Source: an uncultured Roseburia sp.
GTDB taxonomy: Bacteria > Bacillota > Clostridia > Lachnospirales > Lachnospiraceae
DNA length: 12,728 nt
Direction of reading: 5' to 3'
Assembly (NCBI GenBank): GCA_900548205.1
Contig: URJS01000071.1
Span: 1 to 12,728 of the forward strand
The notes under the pieces were generated by a model. That model saw only the letters and a list, made by a program, of their open reading frames with translations. It did not search any database and was not told the DNA's origin. The position numbers were made by a program, and so were the translations under genes. Positions 6,211 to 12,728 of this stretch are shown one piece after another; positions within the stretch are counted from its first letter, which is position 1, and each line of letters starts with the position of its first letter.

Positions 6211-6330
6211 ATGACTGTGACGGTCGTAGTACGCCCTTTTTTCCGGGACACAGCGAGAACCCCTGAGGACAGGGAGTGCAGCGACTTGTAAGAAACGGAA
6301 AATGTACATGATATCTTATATATATTTTTT
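6211..6330 (+). other. Structured 5' leader of tig (candidate)
   Basis: The leader of about 140 nt between the promoter and tig can fold in more than one way. A long helix joins 6223-6236 (GTCGTAGTACGCCC) to 6272-6285 (GGGAGTGCAGCGAC), with 12 of 14 positions pairing, two of these as G-U. A competing small hairpin CCCTG-AGGA-CAGGG (6261-6274) uses the same GGG. A third option is a short stem at 6222-6235 directly before a T6 run (6237-6242), resembling a weak terminator. I cannot match it to a named RNA family. The region from 6300 to 6330 is AT-rich and probably unstructured, leading into the AAGGAGG ribosome-binding site (6331-6337). Confidence 0.35.
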
Positions 6331-6348
6331 AAGGAGGAAACAGTTGTA

Positions 6349-7689
6349 ATGAGTGTACAAGTAGAGAATTTGGAAAAGAATATGGCGAAGCTCACCATCG
6401 AGGTTGCCGCAGAGGAAGTAGAGAAAGCCATTCAGGAGGCTTATTTAAAGGAAAAGAATAAGATCAGCCTTCCGGGATTCCGTAAGGGCAAGGTGCCGAG
6501 AAAGATGATCGAGAAGATGTACGGCGCAGGCGTTTTTTATGAGGATGCGGCGAATACACTGATTCAGGGAAATTATCCGGCAGCTGCAGACGAGAGCAAA
6601 ATTGACATTGTTTCCAGACCGACAATTAATATTGTACAGATTGAATCCGGCAAGCCGTTTATCTTCACTGCTGAGGTGGCAGTAAGACCTGAGGTAAAGC
6701 TTGGAAAATATTTAGGCGTTCAGGTGACGAAGGTTGACACCTCCGTGTCTGAGGATGAAGTGGCGGAGGCGCTTGAGAAGGAGCGCAATAACAACGCAAG
6801 AACCGTAACTGTCACAGACAGACCGGCAGCAAACGGCGATACCGTAGTGATTGATTTCGAGGGCTTTGTGGACGGCGTTGCATTTGAGGGCGGCAAGGGT
6901 GAGAATCACTCCTTAGAGCTTGGTTCCCATTCCTTCATTGATACATTTGAGGATCAGCTGATTGGAAAGAATGCAGAGGACGAGGTAGAGGTCAATGTGA
7001 CCTTCCCGGAGCAGTATCAGGCAGCAGAGTTAGCCGGCAAGCCAGCGATGTTTAAGGTTAAGATCCATGAGATCAAGGCAAAGGAGCTTCCGCAGTTAGA
7101 CGACGAGTTTGCGCAGGATGTTTCTGAATTTGATACTCTGGCAGAGTATAAGGAGGACGTGAAGAAGCGTCTGACTGAGCAGAAGGAGAATGAGGCAAAG
7201 CGCACGAAGGAGGACGAGGCGATCCAGAAGATCATTGACAAGTCCGAAATGGAGCTTCCGGAGGCAATGATCGAGACACAGTGCGAGAATATGGTCAATG
7301 AATTTGCACAGAGGATCGCACAGAGCGGTCTTTCCATGGAGCAGTATATGCAGTTCTCCGGTCTTACGATCGAGAAGCTAAAGGAGCAGGTGCGCCCGGA
7401 GGCTGAGACACGCATTAAGAGCAGTCTCGTATTGGAGCAGATTGCGAAAGAGGAGAATATTGAGGTTACAGAGGAAGATATTGACGCAGAGGTTGCCAAG
7501 ATGGCGGCAGCTTACGGCATGGAGGCTGATAAGCTGAAAGAATACATGGGTGATGCTGAGAAAGAGTCTATGAAGCGTGACATTTCCGTGACAAAGGCAG
7601 TTACACTTATCATGGATAATGTAAAGGAAAGAGCGAAGGCGAAGTCCAAGAAGGAAAAAGAAGCAGAGGAAAAGACAGCGGAGGAATAA
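6349..7689 (+). CDS. tig: Trigger factor, ribosome-associated chaperone / peptidyl-prolyl isomerase
   Basis: This 446-residue protein is the trigger factor that binds the ribosome exit and protects nascent chains. The ribosome-binding signature GFRKGKVP (43-50) lies in the N-terminal domain (about 1-120). The FKBP-type isomerase domain covers about 160-245 (NGDTVVIDFEGFVDGVAFEG, then GLxLGS-like LELGSHSFIDTFEDQLIG). The C-terminal chaperone arms run from about 250 to 425, and the tail is lysine/glutamate-rich. The length suits the family. ATG 6349 has a strong AAGGAGG (6331-6337) at 11 nt spacing. It heads the quality-control cluster behind its own promoter. Confidence 0.97.
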   Translation: MSVQVENLEKNMAKLTIEVAAEEVEKAIQEAYLKEKNKISLPGFRKGKVPRKMIEKMYGAGVFYEDAANTLIQGNYPAAADESKIDIVSRPTINIVQIESGKPFIFTAEVAVRPEVKLGKYLGVQVTKVDTSVSEDEVAEALEKERNNNARTVTVTDRPAANGDTVVIDFEGFVDGVAFEGGKGENHSLELGSHSFIDTFEDQLIGKNAEDEVEVNVTFPEQYQAAELAGKPAMFKVKIHEIKAKELPQLDDEFAQDVSEFDTLAEYKEDVKKRLTEQKENEAKRTKEDEAIQKIIDKSEMELPEAMIETQCENMVNEFAQRIAQSGLSMEQYMQFSGLTIEKLKEQVRPEAETRIKSSLVLEQIAKEENIEVTEEDIDAEVAKMAAAYGMEADKLKEYMGDAEKESMKRDISVTKAVTLIMDNVKERAKAKSKKEKEAEEKTAEE

Positions 7690-7712
7690 TCCCTGCCGGG
7701 TATCACAAACAG

Positions 7713-7740
7713 ACAGACTGGCTCTAGGGCCGGTCTGTTT
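7713..7740 (+). terminator. Strong hairpin between tig and clpP (partial terminator or processing site)
   Basis: ACAGACTGGC (7713-7722) pairs over 10 positions, including one G-U, with GCCGGTCTGT (7729-7738) around the 6-nt loop TCTAGG. It can extend outward by a G-U and an A-T pair. Only a three-base T tract follows (7738-7740) before AAGC, so as an intrinsic terminator it would be weak. Partial termination or mRNA stabilisation would let tig be expressed above clpP-clpX-lon. Confidence 0.5.
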
Positions 7741-7788
7741 AAGCTTATAAATATTGATGAAAAAAGTGTGAATATGGAGGACAAAAAT

Positions 7789-8397
7789 ATGAGTTTAGTA
7801 CCTTACGTCGTGGAACAGACCAGCCGGGGAGAGCGCAATTATGATATTTACTCCCGCTTATTAAAGGATAGAATCATTTTCCTGGGAGAGGAGGTCAATG
7901 AGACAACGGCAAGCCTTGTGGTGGCGCAGCTTCTGTTTTTGGAGTCTGAGGATCCGAATAAGGATATTCAGCTGTACATTAATTCCCCGGGAGGTATGGT
8001 GACGGCGGGAATGGCGATCTACGATACGATGCAGTATATCAAGTGTGATGTGTCTACGATCTGTATCGGGCTTGCGGCAAGCATGGGGGCGTTTCTTCTG
8101 GCAGGCGGCGCAAAGGGTAAGCGCTATGCGCTTCCGAATGCAGAGGTCATGATCCACCAGCCGTCCGGCGGCGCAAAGGGTCAGGCAACGGAGATCCAGA
8201 TCGCGGCTGAGAATATTTTAAAGACAAAGAAGAAGTTAAATGAAATTCTCGCGGAGAATACCGGAAAGCCCTATGATGTTGTTGCGGCTGATACCGAGAG
8301 AGATTATTACATGTCAGCCGAGGAGGCGAAGGAGTACGGATTGATCGACGAGGTCATTGTAAGGAAAGATAAGAACAAAAAAGATGGAGAAGAATAA
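7789..8397 (+). CDS. clpP: ATP-dependent Clp protease proteolytic subunit
   Basis: This 202-residue serine protease forms the barrel that degrades unfolded or tagged proteins delivered by ClpX. The catalytic triad is visible at family positions: Ser98 in GLAASMGAF, His123 in EVMIHQP, and Asp172 in ERDYY. The oxyanion-region motif INSPGG (65-70) and the N-terminal processing region (YVVEQTSRGERNYDIYSRLL) are typical. ATG 7789 is preferred because GGAGG (7776-7780) lies 8 nt upstream; in-frame GTG 7768 and ATG 7774 would start before that site. ClpX begins 2 nt after the stop, so the two subunits are probably translationally coupled. Confidence 0.97.
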   Translation: MSLVPYVVEQTSRGERNYDIYSRLLKDRIIFLGEEVNETTASLVVAQLLFLESEDPNKDIQLYINSPGGMVTAGMAIYDTMQYIKCDVSTICIGLAASMGAFLLAGGAKGKRYALPNAEVMIHQPSGGAKGQATEIQIAAENILKTKKKLNEILAENTGKPYDVVAADTERDYYMSAEEAKEYGLIDEVIVRKDKNKKDGEE

Positions 8398-8399
8398 GC

Positions 8400-9653
8400 A
8401 TGGCAGGAAGAAGTGACGATAAATTCCGCTGTTCCTTTTGCGGAAAGACACAGGAACAGGTGCGCAAGCTGATTGCGGGACCGCAGGGCGCATATATCTG
8501 TGACGAATGCGTGGATATTTGTGCGGAGATCATTGAGGAAGAACTTGGGGAGGACGCTGAGGGAGTCGTTGAGGAGGAGCAGATCAATCTCATCAAGCCT
8601 GAGGCGATGAAAGCATTTCTGGATGAATATGTGATCGGACAGGATCAGGCGAAGAAGGTTTTGTCTGTCGCGGTGTATAATCACTATAAGAGGATCATGG
8701 CGGGAACAGACATAGACGTGGAGCTGCAAAAGAGCAATATCTTAATGCTTGGACCGACAGGCTCCGGTAAGACATTTCTGGCACAGACGCTGGCGCGGGT
8801 TTTAAACGTTCCTTTCGCGATCGCAGATGCCACGACGCTGACCGAGGCGGGCTACGTCGGTGAGGATGTTGAGAACATTCTGCTGAAGCTGATACAGGCG
8901 GCAGATTACAATATTGAGCGCGCGCAGCACGGAATTATCTATATTGATGAGATTGATAAGATTTCCAAGAAATCCGAGAACGTCTCAATTACGCGTGATG
9001 TTTCGGGTGAGGGCGTACAGCAGGCGCTCCTTAAGATTTTGGAGGGGACGATTGCGTCCGTACCGCCGCAGGGCGGCAGAAAGCATCCGCAGCAGGAGCT
9101 GATCCAGATTGATACGACAAATATTTTGTTTATCTGCGGCGGAGCGTTTGACGGTCTTGAGAAGATCATCGAAACACGCCTTGATCAGAAGACGATCGGC
9201 TTTCAGGCAGACGCACAGGCGAGGAAGGAAGTAAATATCGGTGATCTTTTCCGTCATGTGCTTCCGCAGGATTTTGTGAAATTCGGTCTGATCCCTGAGT
9301 TTATTGGTCGTGTGCCGATTACCGTATCGCTTGATATGCTGGATCGTGAAGCGTTGATCCGTATTTTGCAGGAGCCGAAGAATGCGCTGACCAGACAGTA
9401 TCAGAAGCTGTTTGAATTGGACGGCGTTGCGCTTTCCATAGACCGCGAAGCGCTGGAGGCGATCGCAGATAAGGCGTTGGAGCGTAAAACGGGCGCGCGT
9501 GGACTGCGTGCGATCATGGAGGCGGTAACGCTTGATATGATGTATCATATTCCTTCGGACGAGACGATCACAAGCTGCCGGATCACAAAAGAGCTGGTCG
9601 AGGAAAAGCTTGCGCTCGAGGGGGAGCAGATCAAGAAGCTAGAAGCTAGTTAA
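8400..9653 (+). CDS. clpX: ATP-dependent Clp protease ATP-binding subunit ClpX
   Basis: This 417-residue AAA+ unfoldase recognises substrates and threads them into ClpP. The N-terminal zinc-binding domain has Cys11, Cys14, Cys34 and Cys37. Walker A is GPTGSGKT (118-125) and Walker B is IIYIDEID (179-186). The pore loop GYVG (151-154), the RKH loop (227-229) and the IGF loop (266-268) that docks to ClpP are all present, as is the sensor-2 region GARGLR (365-370). Nothing is missing. Its ribosome-binding site lies within the end of clpP. Adjacency to clpP implies matched expression of the two subunits. Confidence 0.97.
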   Translation: MAGRSDDKFRCSFCGKTQEQVRKLIAGPQGAYICDECVDICAEIIEEELGEDAEGVVEEEQINLIKPEAMKAFLDEYVIGQDQAKKVLSVAVYNHYKRIMAGTDIDVELQKSNILMLGPTGSGKTFLAQTLARVLNVPFAIADATTLTEAGYVGEDVENILLKLIQAADYNIERAQHGIIYIDEIDKISKKSENVSITRDVSGEGVQQALLKILEGTIASVPPQGGRKHPQQELIQIDTTNILFICGGAFDGLEKIIETRLDQKTIGFQADAQARKEVNIGDLFRHVLPQDFVKFGLIPEFIGRVPITVSLDMLDREALIRILQEPKNALTRQYQKLFELDGVALSIDREALEAIADKALERKTGARGLRAIMEAVTLDMMYHIPSDETITSCRITKELVEEKLALEGEQIKKLEAS

Positions 9654-9684
9654 GACAGTAGAAGAAAGATAATAGAGGCTGAAA

Positions 9685-12000
9685 TTGGATACAATGATTT
9701 TGAAAATGCCTGCAGTGGCACTGCGCGGTATGGTAATATTGCCGGGGATGATTGCTCATTTTGACATCAGCCGTGAGAAGTCGATCAAGGCGGTCGAGCA
9801 GTGTATGATGGAGACGCAGAAGATATTTCTTGTGACGCAGCGTGATGTGGAGCAGGAGAATCCGCAGCTGGAGGATTTATACCAGATCGGGATTATCGCA
9901 GAGGTCAAGCAGGTCATAAAATTACAGAATAATATTATACGGGTCTTGGTAGAGGGGGATGAGCGTGCAGAGCTATCCTCCTTTGTGGAAACAGAGAGAT
10001 TTCTTGTAGCGGAGATCGCGCGTTTTGACGAGACAGTGGACGAAGGATTGTTGGAGGATGCAAAGACTGCGATGGTACGCAGCATTCAGGAAACCTACGC
10101 CAAATACCAGACCTTAAACCCGCGTGCGGGCAAGGAGCTGCTTCGTCAGGTAAGTACGATCACGGATTTAGAGAAGCTGATGGATCAGATTGCGAACAAT
10201 CTTCCGGTTTCTTATGAGGAAAAACAAAAAATTTTGGAGGCAGTGTCCTTAACAGAGCGCTATGAAGTATTAGTGGCTCTTTTGCTAAAGGAAATCGAGG
10301 TCAATGCGATCAAAAATGAGCTTCAGGCAAAGATCAAGGAACGTGTGGACCGCAATCAGAAGGAATATATCCTGCGTGAGCAGATGAAGCTGATCCGTGA
10401 GGAGTTGGGAGAGGACAATACGGAGTCTGATGCAGACGGTTACATGGAAGCGCTGGAAAAGCTAAAGGCGGATAAAGAGGTAAAGGACCGCATCAAAAAA
10501 GAAATTGACCGTTTTAAGAACATCAGCTCCAATTCTTCGGAAAGCGCGGTGACACGCGGCTATATTGAGACGCTGTTAGAGCTTCCGTGGAATCACTCAT
10601 CCAGAGACAATAAGGATATTAAGAATGCCGAGAATATTTTAAATGAGGATCATTACGGCTTGGAGAAGGTGAAGGAGCGTATGCTGGAGTTTCTTGCCGT
10701 ACGCAATTTGACGAGCAAGGGAGAAAGTCCGATCATTTGTCTGGTCGGACCGCCGGGAACAGGCAAGACAAGCATTGCCCGCTCGGTGGCGCGCGCACTG
10801 GATAAGAAATATGTGCGGATCTGTCTGGGCGGTGTGCGGGATGAGGCGGAGATACGCGGGCACAGAAAGACCTATGTGGGAGCGATGCCGGGGCGTATTG
10901 TCAACGGACTGCGCAGCGCGGGCGTGAAGAACCCGCTGATGCTGCTTGACGAGATCGACAAGATGAGCAGCGATTATAAAGGAGATACCGCGTCCGCGCT
11001 TCTTGAGGTCTTAGATGCGGAGCAGAACAATAAATTCCGCGATCATTATGTCGAGGCGCCGATTGATCTGTCGGAGGTGCTGTTTATCGCAACCGCAAAT
11101 TCGGCGCAGGATATTCCTCGTCCCCTGTTGGATCGTATGGAGCTCATTGAAGTCACAAGCTATACGGAAAATGAAAAGTTTCATATTGCGAGGGAGCATT
11201 TGCTCGAAAAGCAGACGACACGCAACGGATTAAAGCAGGAACAGCTTGTGATCAGTGACGGAGCGCTGCAAAAAATCATTCGCGGCTACACAAGAGAGGC
11301 GGGCGTCCGGGGGCTGGAGCGCAAGCTTGGCGAGATTGCCAGAAAGGCGGCGCGTGAGATTTATGAGGGGCAGCGGACGGAGGTCAGGATCACCGGGCAG
11401 AACCTTGAGAAGTATCTTGGAAAAGAGAAATACCGCCAGGATCACAAAAATGAGACGGATGAGATCGGTGTTGTGCGCGGGCTTGCGTGGACAAGCGTCG
11501 GCGGCGATACATTGGAAATAGAAGTAAATATTATGCCCGGAAAGGGAGAGTTCCAGCTTACGGGACAGCTTGGCGACGTCATGAAGGAGTCGGCACAGGC
11601 GGGCATCAGCTATATCCGTTCTGTCAGCGAGGAGTATCAGATACCGAAGAAGTTCTTTCAGGAAAATGACATTCATATCCATATCCCCGAGGGAGCAGTG
11701 CCAAAGGATGGTCCGTCCGCCGGCATTACGATGGCGACGGCGATGCTTTCTGCGATCACGAAAAAGCCGGTGCGCGCGGACGTGGCGATGACGGGGGAGA
11801 TTACCCTGCGCGGGCGTGTGCTTCCGATCGGCGGCTTAAAGGAAAAGATTCTGGCGGCAAAGAACGCAGGCATTCAGACGGTATGTGTACCGCGCAAGAA
11901 TGAAAAGGATGTGGAGGAGATCGCAGCCGAGATCAAAAAGGGAATGGAGATCGTATTTGTCGAGAGCCTGCAGCAGGTGTTAGATATTGCATTTGCTTAA
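9685..12000 (+). CDS. lon: ATP-dependent Lon protease (LonA type)
   Basis: This 771-residue cytoplasmic protease degrades misfolded and specific regulatory proteins. The N-terminal substrate-binding domain spans about 1-200, followed by a coiled helical region (about 205-290). The AAA+ module has Walker A GPPGTGKT (355-362) and Walker B LMLLDEID (418-425). The protease domain carries the Ser-Lys dyad, Ser678 in PKDGPSAG and Lys721 in GGLKEKILAA, 43 residues apart as in E. coli Lon. It is soluble, unlike membrane-anchored LonB. The likely start is TTG 9685 with AGAGG (9674-9678) at 6 nt spacing; ATG 9694, three codons later, is 15 nt from that site. It lies 31 nt after clpX, with no obvious promoter between. 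Confidence 0.97.
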   Translation: MDTMILKMPAVALRGMVILPGMIAHFDISREKSIKAVEQCMMETQKIFLVTQRDVEQENPQLEDLYQIGIIAEVKQVIKLQNNIIRVLVEGDERAELSSFVETERFLVAEIARFDETVDEGLLEDAKTAMVRSIQETYAKYQTLNPRAGKELLRQVSTITDLEKLMDQIANNLPVSYEEKQKILEAVSLTERYEVLVALLLKEIEVNAIKNELQAKIKERVDRNQKEYILREQMKLIREELGEDNTESDADGYMEALEKLKADKEVKDRIKKEIDRFKNISSNSSESAVTRGYIETLLELPWNHSSRDNKDIKNAENILNEDHYGLEKVKERMLEFLAVRNLTSKGESPIICLVGPPGTGKTSIARSVARALDKKYVRICLGGVRDEAEIRGHRKTYVGAMPGRIVNGLRSAGVKNPLMLLDEIDKMSSDYKGDTASALLEVLDAEQNNKFRDHYVEAPIDLSEVLFIATANSAQDIPRPLLDRMELIEVTSYTENEKFHIAREHLLEKQTTRNGLKQEQLVISDGALQKIIRGYTREAGVRGLERKLGEIARKAAREIYEGQRTEVRITGQNLEKYLGKEKYRQDHKNETDEIGVVRGLAWTSVGGDTLEIEVNIMPGKGEFQLTGQLGDVMKESAQAGISYIRSVSEEYQIPKKFFQENDIHIHIPEGAVPKDGPSAGITMATAMLSAITKKPVRADVAMTGEITLRGRVLPIGGLKEKILAAKNAGIQTVCVPRKNEKDVEEIAAEIKKGMEIVFVESLQQVLDIAFA

Positions 12001-12047
12001 GGGAAGGAAAGCCGCAGAAGACATGGCGAGGATAAAGGAGTAAAACG

Positions 12048-12659
12048 ATGGTGATCAAAAATGTAAGTTTGGAGATTGTCTGCGGAATTACGAGCAAGGT
12101 GCCGGATACGGCATACCCGGAGGTGGCGTTTGCGGGAAAATCAAACGTGGGAAAGTCATCCCTGATCAACGCTCTGATGAACCGCAAGGCGCTGGCGCGC
12201 ACCTCGGCGCAGCCGGGAAAGACGCAGACCATTAACTTTTATAATATCAATGACGCTATGTATCTTGTGGATCTGCCGGGTTACGGCTATGCGAAGGCGT
12301 CTGCGGAGGTAAAAGCCAAGTGGGGACAGATGATCGAGCGTTATCTGCATACCTCAAAGCAGCTAAGGGCGGTATTTCTTTTGATCGACATCCGTCACGA
12401 CCCCTCTGCCAATGATAAGCTGATGTATGAATGGATGCTGGCGCAGGGCTTTGCACCGATCATCATTGCGACAAAGCTGGATAAGATAAAGCGAAGTCAG
12501 GTGCAAAAGCATCTGAAAGCCGTGCGTGAGGGACTTAACGTGCAGCCGGATACAATGATCCTGCCGTTTTCTGCGGAGACCAAGCAGGGCAGAGACGAGA
12601 TCTGGGCGGTGATGGACCGCCTTGTGCTGCCGCCGTCAGAGATCGCGTCTGAGGAATAA
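12048..12659 (+). CDS. engB: Ribosome biogenesis GTP-binding protein EngB/YsxC/YihA
   Basis: This 203-residue small GTPase acts in late assembly of the 50S ribosomal subunit. The G motifs are in order: G1 GKSNVGKS (30-37), G2 around Thr61 in GKTQTINF, G3 DLPG (75-78), G4 TKLD (142-145) and G5 SAE (175-177). The PGYGYAK segment after G3 is characteristic of EngB. The length is normal. ATG 12048 has AAGGAG (12035-12040) at 7 nt spacing. It follows lon by 47 nt, the conserved position for this gene in Clostridia and Bacilli, and is probably the end of the operon. Confidence 0.96.
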   Translation: MVIKNVSLEIVCGITSKVPDTAYPEVAFAGKSNVGKSSLINALMNRKALARTSAQPGKTQTINFYNINDAMYLVDLPGYGYAKASAEVKAKWGQMIERYLHTSKQLRAVFLLIDIRHDPSANDKLMYEWMLAQGFAPIIIATKLDKIKRSQVQKHLKAVREGLNVQPDTMILPFSAETKQGRDEIWAVMDRLVLPPSEIASEE

Positions 12660-12673
12660 ATTTTACCGAAGCG

Positions 12674-12724
12674 CTAATTGAGTAGTCTCGGAAACACAAT
12701 GCATAAAGGATGAGATTTTTGCAT
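12674..12724 (-). repeat. Short hairpin-plus-box intergenic element, copy 2
   Basis: Bases 12674-12701, read on the minus strand, match copy 1 (32-59) at 22 of 28 positions with the core GTTTCCGAGAC exact. Next to the box is a hairpin, 12699-12707 (ATGCATAAA) with 12716-12724 (TTTTTGCAT), 9 positions with one T-T mismatch and an 8-nt loop. Its arms differ from those of copy 1, yet the hairpin lies on the same side of the box. It lies just downstream of engB and may continue beyond the window end. No clear intrinsic terminator for engB is otherwise visible. Confidence 0.5.
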
Positions 12725-12728
12725 ACAG

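Noticed and set aside
6136..6348. CIRCE or CtsR heat-shock operators before tig
   Set aside because: Neither the CIRCE inverted repeat nor the CtsR heptad repeat could be found by reading both strands.
9654..9684. GATAAT (9668-9673) as a -10 box for a separate lon promoter
   Set aside because: No matching -35 or extended -10 TG is present at the right distance, and the gap to clpX is only 31 nt.
12023..12043. Six-codon mini-frame ATG...TAA overlapping the engB ribosome-binding site
   Set aside because: It lacks its own good ribosome-binding site, and its length is easily reached by chance, so a leader peptide is not supported.

Overview
The window reads as chromosomal DNA of a Clostridia bacterium, most likely a Lachnospiraceae gut anaerobe. 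The reasons are the gene order tig-clpP-clpX-lon-engB, typical of Clostridia, purine-rich Shine-Dalgarno sites before nearly every gene, mid-range GC content, and GTG/TTG starts among the candidates. All supported genes lie on the + strand. The family assignment is inference; no rRNA or other marker is present.

Region 1 (1-1869) starts with a short inverted-repeat element and then a complete half-size ABC exporter. Region 2 (1886-6135) is a tightly packed run of small accessory enzymes: a GNAT acetyltransferase, an HD-domain phosphohydrolase, a VOC/glyoxalase protein, a broken RhuM-family gene, a second GNAT acetyltransferase, an unrecognised protein with an HEXXH zinc-protease motif, a Nudix hydrolase and a DUF1905 protein. 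Several overlap by a few bases or sit within 20 bases of each other, so they probably form one or two transcripts. They look like detoxification and housecleaning functions rather than one pathway.

Region 3 (6136-12659) is the conserved protein quality-control cluster. An extended -10 promoter and a leader of about 140 nt precede trigger factor. ClpP protease, its unfoldase ClpX, the Lon protease and the ribosome-assembly GTPase EngB follow. Trigger factor assists nascent chains at the ribosome exit, ClpXP and Lon degrade misfolded or tagged proteins, and EngB acts in 50S assembly. All key catalytic residues are present.

The more unusual signals are these: (i) a related hairpin-plus-box element, sharing the core GTTTCCGAGAC, near both ends of the window in opposite orientation; (ii) an in-frame stop that truncates the RhuM gene, whose conserved sequence continues in the same frame beyond the stop; (iii) a 23-nt interrupted palindrome inside that gene; (iv) a trigger-factor leader that can form competing folds; and (v) the uncharacterised HEXXH protein. 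I see no CRISPR array, complete mobile element or recognisable new multi-gene defence system. Most of the window is ordinary core genome.
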